Shown piece after piece: positions 1 through 9,508 of a stretch of DNA of 64,000 nucleotides. Made by a program: the position numbers and the translations under genes. Position 1 is the first letter of the stretch, and each line of letters begins with the position of its first letter. Below the pieces are notes generated by a model. The model made no database searches, was not told the origin of the DNA, and was given only the letters and a program-made list of their open reading frames with translations. The stretch lies in contig CALVAP010000007.1 of the NCBI GenBank assembly GCA_944325625.1, positions 62,001-126,000 on the forward strand. The letters run 5' to 3'. The stretch comes from Candidatus Gastranaerophilales bacterium. Lineage in GTDB: Bacteria; Cyanobacteriota; Vampirovibrionia; Gastranaerophilales; Gastranaerophilaceae.

Positions 1-2
1 TT

Positions 3-824
3 GAAGCGCTTAGCAATCCGAAACTCAATGTTCCTGATATTGAAGCAATTGCTAAGATTGCACACGAAAACAACATACCTCTAATTGTTGATAATACTAT
101 TCCAACACCGTATTTGCTTACTCCAATAGATTTTGGTGCTGATATAATTGTACATTCCATTACGAAGTATATTAACGGTCATGGGAATTCAATGGGTGGT
201 GTCATCGTGGATTGCGGAACCTTTGACTGGGAAAAAAGCGGAAAATTTCCGGAACTTGTCGAACCGGATGTGAGTTATCACGGAACGTCATATACAAAAA
301 CTTTTGGCAAAGCCGCATTCATTGTTAAAGCTAGAGTACAGCTTCTTCGTGACCTTGGTGCTTGCATCAGCCCGATGAACTCATATTTGACACTTTTGGG
401 TATGGAAACATTACACCTTAGAATGCAAAGAATGTCTGAAACTGCTTTAAAAGTAGCAAAATTCTTAGAAAATCACAAAAACGTAACCTATGTAAATTAT
501 CCAAAATTGGAAAGTTCCGCATACTATGAACTCGGAAAAAAATATCTTCCTAAAGGAGGTTCATCGTTAATAGGCTTCAGAGTCAAAGGTGGCAGAGAAG
601 GTGGAACAAAATTTATAGAAAACCTTAAAATGCTTATACACGCAACAAACTTGGGTGATTCACGCTCAATCATCACATATAGCGCACTGACAACCCATCG
701 TCAACTCAGTGACGAACAACTTAAAGCCTGTGGCGTTTACAACGACTTTATGCGTTTATCTGTAGGACTTGAGGACGTTGATGATATTATCGAGGACCTT
801 GACTACGCATTAAATCAAATTTGA
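3..824 (+). CDS. metY: O-acetylhomoserine sulfhydrylase, C-terminal part
   Basis: This is the last 273 residues of a PLP-dependent Cys/Met-metabolism enzyme; the gene begins before the window and the frame is open from base 3. The visible part has the cofactor-binding Asp-Asn (LIVDNT, about residues 28-32 of the fragment) and the Schiff-base lysine in HSITKYINGHGN (K55). The family condenses O-acetylhomoserine with sulfide to give homocysteine in methionine synthesis. NPKLNVPDIEAIAKIAHE and GGVIVDCGTFDW are typical of MetY rather than cystathionine gamma-synthase. A full protein is usually about 425 residues. The acyltransferase gene follows after 13 bases, so the two may be co-transcribed. 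Confidence 0.93.
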   Translation, partial: EALSNPKLNVPDIEAIAKIAHENNIPLIVDNTIPTPYLLTPIDFGADIIVHSITKYINGHGNSMGGVIVDCGTFDWEKSGKFPELVEPDVSYHGTSYTKTFGKAAFIVKARVQLLRDLGACISPMNSYLTLLGMETLHLRMQRMSETALKVAKFLENHKNVTYVNYPKLESSAYYELGKKYLPKGGSSLIGFRVKGGREGGTKFIENLKMLIHATNLGDSRSIITYSALTTHRQLSDEQLKACGVYNDFMRLSVGLEDVDDIIEDLDYALNQI

Positions 825-837
825 TGGTAAAAAAACT

Positions 838-1944
838 ATGTCAGATGAAGCAAAAAAAGAATTCTCTAACAAGGTTACTATTCTCAAAGCCCTGGCAATA
901 CTTTTGGTTGTATCAGGTCATTTAGAATTCTCTCTTATGGGAATGTTTACGCCGTACTCTTTTCAACTCGCTTTATTTTTCTTTATTTCAGGATACTTGT
1001 TTAAAGAAAAATACCTTGATGAAGTACAAACATTTTTGACGAGAAGGGTCAAAAGCCTGCTTTTACCATATTTTTGGTACAATATATTTTATCTGTTCGT
1101 TACGGTTGTAATTGCAAAACTTACCGGTAAATTTTGGGGGATGCCTTTGTCGTTAAAAAACTTTTTTATAACCCCTTTTCTGAACGGACATCAATTTGAT
1201 TTGGCTTGTCCGCTTTGGTTTGTAACACAATTATTTATCACTATGGTTGTCTTTTTATTTTTGTTCAGAGTGCTAAGAGCTATAAAAAATAATAAACTTT
1301 TCCATCTCGCAATATTTATGCTATTGGGCATTTTTGCCATACCGCTTTCGAAAATAATTGATATAAATTCAATAACCCTTTTAGTAATAAGAACAATGTT
1401 CTCACTATTTTTTGTTTATTTAGGATACTATTACAGACATTTCATTGAAGACAAAGTAAATATTTTTACAATCAAATGGTTCTGGGCAATAGTTTGCCTG
1501 CAATCGGTATTATGGTTGTTTAATAGAGATTACGACCCTGAACATGGCATTGGATTGAGTTATGTACTTGTATGGGCAAGATTTGACGAACAAATGATTG
1601 TTCCAATAATCACAGCTTTAACAGGAATCTGGGCATCACTCTTCTTAGTAAAAATAGTTTACCCTTATTTTAAAGATGCAAAATTTGTCCAACAAATGGG
1701 TGAAAATACATATCATATCATGGCAAATCATTTACTTATAATGTATATTATCACCGCTGTTTTTCTTTGGATAAACGGCATACCGATAAGTGAACGCGCA
1801 AATCACGATATCTATTGGATTTATAATCCCGTGCAAACGACTTACCTCTATTTTGTACTTACAATGATTATTTCGACATATACAGGCGTCGGCTTAAAAT
1901 TATTAAAACAAAAACTGTTCCCAAGTCAAAAAACTACATCTTAA
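838..1944 (+). CDS. acyltransferase family 3 membrane protein
   Basis: A 368-residue integral membrane protein with about ten hydrophobic segments. The N-terminal pattern ILKALAILLVVSGH (His28) followed by FFISGYLF is the hallmark of the acyltransferase_3 family (OafA, OatA, fucose 4-O-acetylase-like proteins), which transfer acyl groups, mostly acetyl, onto sugars of exopolysaccharide, LPS or peptidoglycan. The sugar substrate cannot be read from sequence. No strong ribosome binding site precedes the ATG, in keeping with translation from the metY transcript. Its last 11 bases overlap the end of the convergent GH13 gene, so the two genes share a tail-to-tail boundary with no room for a separate terminator. 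Confidence 0.82.
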   Translation: MSDEAKKEFSNKVTILKALAILLVVSGHLEFSLMGMFTPYSFQLALFFFISGYLFKEKYLDEVQTFLTRRVKSLLLPYFWYNIFYLFVTVVIAKLTGKFWGMPLSLKNFFITPFLNGHQFDLACPLWFVTQLFITMVVFLFLFRVLRAIKNNKLFHLAIFMLLGIFAIPLSKIIDINSITLLVIRTMFSLFFVYLGYYYRHFIEDKVNIFTIKWFWAIVCLQSVLWLFNRDYDPEHGIGLSYVLVWARFDEQMIVPIITALTGIWASLFLVKIVYPYFKDAKFVQQMGENTYHIMANHLLIMYIITAVFLWINGIPISERANHDIYWIYNPVQTTYLYFVLTMIISTYTGVGLKLLKQKLFPSQKTTS

Positions 1945-3991
1945 GCCACATAGCAGCATATGGTTCAAGCTTTACAGTAAGTTTTTTATTCTGCACTTTG
2001 GCTTTTATACCTTTATCCGTCAATAGATTTTTCAAATAAATATCTTTTGACTTCTTACCAAAATCATCATCAATAAAATTGACAGTTGCATTGATTTTCT
2101 TGTCAGATAAGTTGTTTATAATAACAACTCTTTCGCCGTTCAAAGCCCTAACGTATGAAAAAACTTCCGGTGAATCAGACTTGATTTCCGTAAAACTTCC
2201 GCGAGTTAAAATAGGATATTGTTTCCTTAAAGAAATTAATTTTTTAACTCTTGAATAAACCGTATTGCCATATGTTCCTGCAATATTTTTAGCATCATAA
2301 AAAGTTTTTTGAGAAATAGGTCCTCGATTAATATCACGACTATCAAAATAGCTTAGCATTTCAACCTTGTTTTCGGAACTTTTTGAAGCTTTTTGCTGAG
2401 CTTCTCGCTGTTTAGCACTAATTTTTGCATTAGCATAGTTATTAGGAGCCCCTATTTCATCGCCATAATAAACAATGGGCAGCCCCGGAAGGGAGAGCAA
2501 AATTGAAAACGCCATACCTATACGAGAAGGATCTTTGTCCAAAAAACTTGCCAAACGCCCGCTTACTCCATAACCTTTTCTGAATGTAGCACCCTTTGGC
2601 ACTAAACCTTCATAAATTAATTCCCGTGTTTTTTCATTAACCATTTCCAAAGTTAACTCGTCATGTACACGCAAAAACAGTGCCCAAGTGGCAGAATCAG
2701 GAATTTTAGGTGTTTCACGGTAAGCCTTCCAGAAATAAGCATTGTCAGCAGTAATCAAAGAAGCCCAAATAGCAGGCATATACGGAAAATGATAAGCAAT
2801 TTGAACTTCATCTGTTCTTAGAAGTTCTTTTTCCTCATTTCCATTCTTAATATTAACCTTTCTTTCGGTGCCAAAATAAGGCAAGATTTTTTTAGGCCAT
2901 TGACAAGCCTCCGCCTGAATGACCGAACGAGGGGCTACAGCTTGCAAAAATGCACTAATCAATTTTATTATCTGATGTGTCTTAGGTAAATTTTCAGCAC
3001 TCGTCCCCTCTTCCTTGATATAATAAGGAATAGCATCCATTCTAAAAATATCAATACCAATATTTGCCCACATACCAATGGTATCTAACATATAATAAAG
3101 TACCTTTGGATTTTCCCAATTTACATCAAGTTGAAACGGATAAAAGGTATGATAAAGGTAATAATCCTTATCATTAATTGTTACCTTTCGATAATGATTA
3201 TCACAAATCTCCGGGAAAATTAGTCTACGCGTGGTAATCGTCCCGTCTTTTTCTTTATACTCAACGACAAACCCTAATTTTTCATCTTTGTATTTCCTAT
3301 ATTCGGGCATGTCCTCTCGAACAATAAAGTAATTTAGCTTATCTAAATCTCCCGCAAGAGCTTGGCGGAACCATTCATGCTGGTCTGAAAAATGGTTTAA
3401 AACCAAATCCGCCTTAATCTTAAAACCCTTGGAATGCGCAACCGAAACAAACTCTTTAAACTCAGGCATTCCGCCTAAATCCTGACGAACATTGCGCGGG
3501 TTCTTAACATCAAACCCAGAATCATTCATAGGTGACTCCGCAAACGGCAGAACATAAATTGTGGTTATACCCAAATCTTTAAGATAATCGAGCATTGAAA
3601 TCAAATTTTTAAAAGTGCCGGGTTTTCCATACTCTTCGACCCCAAACTGGTCGGGATAAAACATATAAACAATTTCATCCTTATACCAATCACCGGTACG
3701 TGAAAAATCCTCTTTCTTAAGCGAAGCACTTCTTTGCGCACGAATTTTTGTTATAAGCGCCTCAATTTGCATATAAATTTCATCGGTTTTCTCTTTACCG
3801 TAAATAGCAGAAATTGAAGCTTTCATTTCATTTTCAAGTTTTTTAGGAACAACCGATTGAAAAGTAACATTTTTATTTAACGTTGGTTTGACAAAAGCAT
3901 TCAAAGAACTAACCTGAGCCACTCCCGCTAAAGAAAAAGAATTGGCTAAAAGCACAGATAAACATAATAAAGAACTGATACGTTTATACAT
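1934..3991 (-). CDS. secreted GH13 alpha-amylase family protein, trehalose-synthase-like
   Basis: A 685-residue protein with an N-terminal signal peptide (SLLCLSVLLANSFSLAGVAQ). The GH13 regions are all present: DLVLNH (195-200), IDIFRMDA with nucleophile Asp319, acid/base Glu361 in VIQAEACQW, and RVHDELTLEM with His443-Asp444. The stretches around DAIPYY...EGTSAENLPKTH, HFPYMP and HDELTLEMV match the maltose alpha-glucosyltransferase (TreS) subgroup more closely than ordinary amylases. TreS enzymes normally isomerise maltose and trehalose in the cytoplasm, so an export signal is odd. About 100 residues before the barrel are not recognisable. An external alpha-glucan hydrolase or transglucosylase role is inferred; specificity is unproven. 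Confidence 0.85.
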   Translation of the reverse strand: MYKRISSLLCLSVLLANSFSLAGVAQVSSLNAFVKPTLNKNVTFQSVVPKKLENEMKASISAIYGKEKTDEIYMQIEALITKIRAQRSASLKKEDFSRTGDWYKDEIVYMFYPDQFGVEEYGKPGTFKNLISMLDYLKDLGITTIYVLPFAESPMNDSGFDVKNPRNVRQDLGGMPEFKEFVSVAHSKGFKIKADLVLNHFSDQHEWFRQALAGDLDKLNYFIVREDMPEYRKYKDEKLGFVVEYKEKDGTITTRRLIFPEICDNHYRKVTINDKDYYLYHTFYPFQLDVNWENPKVLYYMLDTIGMWANIGIDIFRMDAIPYYIKEEGTSAENLPKTHQIIKLISAFLQAVAPRSVIQAEACQWPKKILPYFGTERKVNIKNGNEEKELLRTDEVQIAYHFPYMPAIWASLITADNAYFWKAYRETPKIPDSATWALFLRVHDELTLEMVNEKTRELIYEGLVPKGATFRKGYGVSGRLASFLDKDPSRIGMAFSILLSLPGLPIVYYGDEIGAPNNYANAKISAKQREAQQKASKSSENKVEMLSYFDSRDINRGPISQKTFYDAKNIAGTYGNTVYSRVKKLISLRKQYPILTRGSFTEIKSDSPEVFSYVRALNGERVVIINNLSDKKINATVNFIDDDFGKKSKDIYLKNLLTDKGIKAKVQNKKLTVKLEPYAAMWLKM

Positions 3992-4107
3992 TGTTACTAA
4001 TCTCTCAAGCCTAAAACGAGATAATTATCATATTTAATTTATATCATGTCAAGAACCCGCATTTACAAAAATTTATGATAGAAGTATTAATCCTGTGAGA
4101 TAAAATC

Positions 4108-5188
<1,081 letters not shown>

Positions 5189-5210
5189 TTCCAAGAACGT
5201 AAGAAATAGC

Positions 5211-5241
5211 AAAAAGGCGGTTTTAAAAAGCCGCCTTTTTT
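5211..5241 (+). terminator. Rho-independent terminator after gap
   Basis: AAAAAGGCGG (5211-5220) pairs perfectly with CCGCCTTTTT (5231-5240) across a 10-base loop, followed by further T. It ends the gap transcript and can also act for the pilin-like gene converging from the right. Confidence 0.9.
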
Positions 5242-5265
5242 ATTTTATATAAATATCAATCGAAT

Positions 5266-6057
5266 TTACTCTTTCCTGCAAGCAAGCCAAACAACAGAGT
5301 TTGGTCTGTTTTCATCCCCCACAAGAGGCATATCCGAGAGAAAAGGTAGATTATTTATTTTTACAGTATTTCCATAACCATTGACAAAACTGAATGCAGT
5401 ATTGTTTTCCTTACAGGTTCCAGCTTCATCACGATTCGGGCAGGTTAATGCCCTAACCGTATCACCCCCAAGCACTGATAAACTTTCCCATCTATTCAAA
5501 CCATCACTTGTATAAGCGTACCAGTTGTTTCCATCATCGACATATGACCCACCTCTCAATAACTGGGACGTATCAGCAGACAAACTATAGTTTAACTTAC
5601 CATTATAATCAGTTGAAATCACAGGGTAATTTCTATCACCCAGAACAGAATTCGCATAAGAATTTTTGTTTCTGAATGGTCCATATCGAAAATAATTCAC
5701 AGTCGCTAATGCATTTATTGCCTGTAGCTCCGGTACAACATGTTTATGTTTATGTACCATTTGTTCTTTTTTTTGACCTATCTCCGAATCGCCTTCTTGC
5801 GCAAGTCGCGGGTAATATCCGCTTAAGCCACTGCTTGAAGTCACAACAGCCTTCCAACCATCAGGACATGTTTTTCTATCGTCAAAAAACATAATTGCGC
5901 CCTTGGGAACAGCATCTTGTTCTGCATGTATATTTTGAATCATTGAACGCTTCATCTGACCTGATATCAAAGGAGCAGCCGCAGCTAAAGCTATACTGAA
6001 TATCAAAAGCGTCATCATTGCTTCTGCTATCGAAAACGCTCGTTTATTCGCATACAA
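5266..6057 (-). CDS. type IV pilin-like (prepilin) protein, probable phase-variable N-terminus
   Basis: The 263-residue frame has a prepilin N-terminal helix, AFSIAEAMMTLLIFSIALAA, with Glu at position 5 of the helix as in type IV pilins and T2SS pseudopilins, then a soluble domain with PKGAIMFFDDRKTCPDGWK and four further cysteines. No convincing start lies near the helix: the TTG at 6057 has only a poorly spaced AGGA. The frame stays open upstream to 6150 through a run of 11 G (coding strand, 6142-6132). A GTG at 6166 with GGAGGG 6 bases before it reads into this tract, but with 11 G it is one base out of frame. With 10 or 13 G it would add about 36 residues in frame. The function as a surface or pseudopilin subunit is inferred from the helix. 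Confidence 0.72.
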   Translation of the reverse strand: MYANKRAFSIAEAMMTLLIFSIALAAAAPLISGQMKRSMIQNIHAEQDAVPKGAIMFFDDRKTCPDGWKAVVTSSSGLSGYYPRLAQEGDSEIGQKKEQMVHKHKHVVPELQAINALATVNYFRYGPFRNKNSYANSVLGDRNYPVISTDYNGKLNYSLSADTSQLLRGGSYVDDGNNWYAYTSDGLNRWESLSVLGGDTVRALTCPNRDEAGTCKENNTAFSFVNGYGNTVKINNLPFLSDMPLVGDENRPNSVVWLACRKE

Positions 6058-6131
6058 TCCTGTAGGAAAAAGATTAAATCTTAATTTTTCGCCAAAACAT
6101 AAATTTTTAAACTTTAGGCTTTTAGTATTTG

Positions 6132-6142
6132 CCCCCCCCCCC
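6132..6142 (-). repeat. homopolymer G11 tract (coding strand)
   Basis: Eleven uninterrupted C on the plus strand, 11 G in the transcript of the pilin-like gene. It is the only long G/C homopolymer in this AT-rich window. It lies 75 bases before the annotated TTG and 22 bases after the GTG start at 6166, inside the translated leader if that GTG is used. Confidence 0.95.
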
Positions 6143-6205
6143 TGTAAAGCTCAATAATGAACGCACTTTTCACCCTCCATTCTAATCCTCATTTTCTATT
6201 TTTAT

Positions 6206-6234
6206 ATATTACCATTTTACATAGCTTTTGACAA
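6206..6234 (-). promoter_or_regulatory. sigma-70 promoter of the pilin-like gene
   Basis: On the minus strand TTGTCA (6234-6229), exactly 17 bases, TATAAT-like TAATAT (6211-6206). The start would be near 6199, so the mRNA includes the GGAGGG (6178-6173), the GTG at 6166 and the G11 tract. The tract is therefore transcribed and not part of the promoter. Confidence 0.72.
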
Positions 6235-6281
6235 GGTACAGGGATTTATTATAAAAATTTAACATTACTCAATAATTTCTT

Positions 6282-6310
6282 TTGTAAAAATAATATGTTT
6301 ATGTTACATT
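6282..6310 (+). promoter_or_regulatory. probable promoter of rpsF-ssb-rpsR
   Basis: TTGTAA (6282-6287), 17 bases, TACATT (6305-6310). It gives a leader of about 45 bases with AAAGGA before the TTG start of rpsF. Confidence 0.5.
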
Positions 6311-6360
6311 CTTAACATAAGAATACTAATTAAATCCTAGGCTAGAAAGGAAATAAAAAA

Positions 6361-6657
6361 TTGAAAACTTACGAACTATTAGCAATAATCAAACCTACAA
6401 TGGATCAAGAAGAAGTAGACAAGGTTATTGAAAAAATCGAAGAAACAGTTAAAAGCTACAACGGATCTGTTGAATCAACAGACAAAATGGGAAGAAAAAG
6501 ACTGGCGTTTGAAGTAGAAAGCTTCAGAGACGGATTTTTTGTTTCACAAAAAATGCAACTACCTGCAGACAAAGTAGCAGACTTTAAGAGAATGCTTAAA
6601 CTAAACGAAAATATTATAAGAACAATGTTTGTTGAAGCTTCTAAAGTAAGCGCATAG
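6361..6657 (+). CDS. rpsF: 30S ribosomal protein S6
   Basis: A 98-residue S6, a primary component of the 30S platform that binds 16S rRNA together with S18. The family start MKTYELLAIIKPTM and the central KMGRKRLAFEVE are clear. The start codon is TTG, chosen because AAAGGAA lies about 8 bases upstream and the next Met is far inside the fold. It is the first gene of the conserved rpsF-ssb-rpsR operon; rplI, which often follows, is absent here. Confidence 0.96.
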   Translation: MKTYELLAIIKPTMDQEEVDKVIEKIEETVKSYNGSVESTDKMGRKRLAFEVESFRDGFFVSQKMQLPADKVADFKRMLKLNENIIRTMFVEASKVSA

Positions 6658-6676
6658 TTAATTAAGGAAAAAATAA

Positions 6677-7093
6677 ATGACTTTAGCCAGAGCAACTATC
6701 TCAGGAACGGTATACAGAGCACCGGAAAAAAGGTTCACATCGAATAATGTACCTATAACCGGATTTACAATAAATATTAACCCTGATGATGAAACTTTAA
6801 TAAGGGTTATAGCTAAAGGGAATCTTGCCGATGCAATGGTAAATACTATCAACAAAGGTGATAACATTGTAGTTGAGGGCAGGTTACAAAACAATACCGT
6901 AAAAACCGAAGATGGAAGCGAAAAAAGGATTGTTGAAATTGACGCTTCTTCGTTTGAAAAATTATCAGGAAGTTCAACATCAACAACAAAATCCTCGACC
7001 TCCGCGGATTTTGGAGAAACAGAGCAAATAGTCAAATTCGGAGCGGATGAATTCACCGAAAGCCTCATAGGCGAAGATGAAATACCGTTCTAA
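6677..7093 (+). CDS. ssb: single-stranded DNA-binding protein
   Basis: A 138-residue SSB. It has an OB-fold domain of about 100 residues (ATISGTVYRAPEKRF at the start, DNIVVEGRLQNN in the middle), a Ser/Thr-rich linker, and the acidic tip ending GEDEIPF, which in the family recruits repair and replication partners. It coats single-stranded DNA during replication and recombination. It sits between rpsF (19 bases) and rpsR (34 bases) as in most bacteria. Confidence 0.95.
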   Translation: MTLARATISGTVYRAPEKRFTSNNVPITGFTININPDDETLIRVIAKGNLADAMVNTINKGDNIVVEGRLQNNTVKTEDGSEKRIVEIDASSFEKLSGSSTSTTKSSTSADFGETEQIVKFGADEFTESLIGEDEIPF

Positions 7094-7127
7094 ACTTACA
7101 AAGCACATAATTTAAGGAAATAAAGAA

Positions 7128-7358
7128 ATGTCAAGAGAAGCAAAAGACGCAAAAAAACGTAAAAATTGTAACTTCTGTGCTGACCATGTAGAAGTTATAG
7201 ATTACAAGGATGCACAAAAAATCAGAAGATACTTAACAGAAGCCGGCAAAATTCTTCCAAGAAGAATAACGGGAACTTGTGCTAAGCACCAAAGAATGCT
7301 TGCATCTGCAGTAAAAAAATCTAGAGAAGCAGGTTTGATTAGTTACGTTTTTGACTAA
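7128..7358 (+). CDS. rpsR: 30S ribosomal protein S18
   Basis: A 76-residue S18, partner of S6 on the 30S platform. The family core [20 protein letters not shown] and [13 protein letters not shown] is intact. The N-terminal CNFC plus the later Cys-x-x-His give a zinc-ribbon-like set of ligands, as in the zinc-binding form of S18. AAGGAAA precedes the ATG. It is the last gene of the operon, ending 23 bases before a terminator. Confidence 0.96.
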   Translation: MSREAKDAKKRKNCNFCADHVEVIDYKDAQKIRRYLTEAGKILPRRITGTCAKHQRMLASAVKKSREAGLISYVFD

Positions 7359-7380
7359 TAAGTTATATTACATTTGAATA

Positions 7381-7411
7381 AAAACAGGTTCTTAAATGAG
7401 CCTGTTTTTAG
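7381..7411 (+). terminator. Rho-independent terminator after rpsR
   Basis: AAAACAGGTTC pairs with GAGCCTGTTTT (one G-T pair) around a short loop and runs into T. Confidence 0.85.
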
Positions 7412-7466
7412 TATTTGTAGTATAATTAAAAATAGAAGCGAAATGCTACTTAAAAAGGGAATTGAT

Positions 7467-7676
7467 ATGGGAAGAGTCGTAATAGATTCAGAAAAATGCA
7501 AAGGCTGTTTGTTGTGTGTGGATGTTTGCCCAAAAAAAATTTTAAAAAAAAGTGAAACATTTAACGCAAAAGGCATATATACAGTTTACGCTGACGATAA
7601 AAACAATGAATGTATAGGATGTGCCCTTTGCGCAAAAAGATGTCCTGATATTGCAATCACCGAGGTATACAGATAA
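7467..7676 (+). CDS. 2-oxoacid:ferredoxin oxidoreductase, delta (ferredoxin) subunit
   Basis: A 69-residue protein with two 4Fe-4S motifs, CKGCLLCVDVCP and CIGCALCAKRCP. It is the electron-accepting ferredoxin-like subunit of KorABCD/VorABCD enzymes. A longer frame opens at 7374, but the ATG at 7467 is chosen because AAAAGGGA lies 7 bases before it and the earlier part overlaps the rpsR terminator. The stop and the ATG of the next subunit overlap by one base (TAATG), showing translational coupling. Confidence 0.92.
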   Translation: MGRVVIDSEKCKGCLLCVDVCPKKILKKSETFNAKGIYTVYADDKNNECIGCALCAKRCPDIAITEVYR

Positions 7677-8746
7677 TGACAAAGACAGCAGAAAAAGTTT
7701 TATTAAAAGGAAACCACGCAATAGCAAAAGCCGCAATAAATGCCGGCTGTCAATGTTATTTTGGCTATCCCATAACTCCACAAAATGAAATAGGCGAATA
7801 TCTAAGTGTAGAAATGCCAAATAGAGGGAGAGTATTTTTACAAGCAGAAAGTGAAATTGCGGCAATAAACATGTTGCTTGGAGCCGCAGCGACAGGAACA
7901 AGAGCAATGACATCTTCATCCTCTTTGGCAATTGCACTTATGCAAGAAGGCATTTCATATATAGCAGCAGATAATATTCCGGCAGTCGTTGTATCGGTAA
8001 TGAGAGCAGGTCCGGCATTGGGATATATTTTCCCATCACAGGGAGATTATTTTCAAACCGTTAAGGGCGGTGGAAATGGCGACTACAAAGTCCTAACATT
8101 GGCGCCTTCAAACGTGCAGGAGATGATAGATTATACGTATAAAGCTTTTCATTTGGCGCACAAATACAGGACTATAGTTTTTCTTCTTGCAGACGGGCTT
8201 TTGGGTCAGATGATGGAACCTGCCGTACTTTATGACTATCCGTATGAAGATATAGATAATTCGAGTTGGGCGCTTGACGGTGCAAAGGACAGACCTGGTC
8301 GTTGGATAGGTTCTATTCACCGCTCAGAAGAAGTCTTAGAGCGCAAGGTACTGGAATTGTTTGCAAAGTATGATGTCATAAAACAAAATGAAGTTGAGTA
8401 TGAAACAATGCTTACAGACGATGCTGAGATACTTATTACTGCTTTTGGCAGTGTCGCAAGAATAGCAAAAGCGGCGATTAAAAAAGCACGCGAAGCAGGA
8501 ATAAAAGCAGGATTATTCCGTCCGATAAGTCTTTGGCCATTTCCAACCGAAGAACTCAACAAAATGGCAAGGGGCAAGAAGATTGTCCTTGATATAGAGA
8601 TGAACATGGGACAAATGGTTGAAGATGTGAAAATTGCTGTTAATGGGGAAGCAAAGGTCGAATTTTTCGGACGTCCGGCAGGTTTCTACTTTACTCCTGA
8701 TGAAATATTTGAAGAAATTAAAAAAGTAATGGAAGGGTTAAAATAG
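7676..8746 (+). CDS. 2-oxoacid:ferredoxin oxidoreductase, alpha subunit (VorB/KorA-like)
   Basis: A 356-residue alpha subunit of the four-subunit 2-oxoacid:ferredoxin oxidoreductases. These decarboxylate 2-oxoglutarate or branched-chain 2-oxoacids to the acyl-CoA and pass electrons to ferredoxin in the cytoplasm of anaerobes. The N-terminal pyrimidine-binding domain carries GYPITPQNEIGEYLS and LQAESEIAAINMLLGAA, and the C-terminal part is transketolase-C-like. The general look (MRAGPALGYIFPSQGDY) resembles proteins annotated VorB (2-ketoisovalerate), but substrate cannot be fixed from sequence. It lies between the delta and beta genes. Confidence 0.88.
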   Translation: MTKTAEKVLLKGNHAIAKAAINAGCQCYFGYPITPQNEIGEYLSVEMPNRGRVFLQAESEIAAINMLLGAAATGTRAMTSSSSLAIALMQEGISYIAADNIPAVVVSVMRAGPALGYIFPSQGDYFQTVKGGGNGDYKVLTLAPSNVQEMIDYTYKAFHLAHKYRTIVFLLADGLLGQMMEPAVLYDYPYEDIDNSSWALDGAKDRPGRWIGSIHRSEEVLERKVLELFAKYDVIKQNEVEYETMLTDDAEILITAFGSVARIAKAAIKKAREAGIKAGLFRPISLWPFPTEELNKMARGKKIVLDIEMNMGQMVEDVKIAVNGEAKVEFFGRPAGFYFTPDEIFEEIKKVMEGLK

Positions 8747-8750
8747 ATTT

Positions 8751-9506
8751 ATGGAAACACTGGTATTTCAAAAACCCAAGAGCATACACAAGGATTGCAA
8801 AGTAACATTTTGTCCGGGATGCGACCATGGGGTTGCAATTCGTATAATAGCTGAAGTTTTGGACGAAATGAATATTGCAGATAAAACTATTGTGGTAAGT
8901 TCCATTGGTTGTTCCGTATTCTTAAATGATTACTATAATTTAGATATAGTAGAAGCACCGCATGGAAGGGCAATGGCAGTTGCAACCGGAGTAAAAAGAG
9001 CAAAACCTGATAAGTTAGTTTTTACATATCAAGGTGACGGAGATTTTGCTTCAATCGGACTTGGGGAGAGCATGCATGCAATTTCCAGAGGGGAAAAAGT
9101 TACTGCAATATGTATTAACAACACCAATTACGGAATGACAGGCGGTCAAATGGCTCCGACAACAATATTAGGACAAAAAACCACAACAACTGTAAATGGA
9201 AGAGATGCTGAAGTACAAGGTTACCCTATAAAAATATGCGAAATGGCATCTACATGCGAGGGAGCAGCATTTGTTGCAAGATGCTCACTTGACAGCTCAA
9301 AAGAGATTGAAAATACAAAAAGAATGATAAGAAAAGCATTCGAGTCCCAACTTGCAGGACAGGGAGCTTCTGTAATTGAAATTTTGTCAACATGCCCGAC
9401 AAACTGGAAGCTTTCACCGCAAGAGTCACATGAAAGAATAAGAAAAGAACTCTACCCGGTATTTCCTCTGGGTATATACAAAGAAAAGACAAGTAAGCAG
9501 GTATAA
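8751..9506 (+). CDS. 2-oxoacid:ferredoxin oxidoreductase, beta (TPP-binding) subunit
   Basis: A 251-residue thiamine-diphosphate-binding subunit. CPGCDHG near the start is characteristic of the family, and the TPP motif runs from GDGDFASIG to INNTNYGMTGGQ. With the alpha subunit it forms the active site where the oxoacid is decarboxylated. It begins 4 bases after the alpha stop and ends 2 bases before the gamma start, so all four subunits are one translationally coupled unit. Confidence 0.93.
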   Translation: METLVFQKPKSIHKDCKVTFCPGCDHGVAIRIIAEVLDEMNIADKTIVVSSIGCSVFLNDYYNLDIVEAPHGRAMAVATGVKRAKPDKLVFTYQGDGDFASIGLGESMHAISRGEKVTAICINNTNYGMTGGQMAPTTILGQKTTTTVNGRDAEVQGYPIKICEMASTCEGAAFVARCSLDSSKEIENTKRMIRKAFESQLAGQGASVIEILSTCPTNWKLSPQESHERIRKELYPVFPLGIYKEKTSKQV

Positions 9507-9508
9507 TT

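Noticed and set aside
5676-5894. 72-codon plus-strand frame opposite the pilin-like gene
   Set aside because: Antisense shadow of a gene with a clear prepilin helix; no initiation signal.
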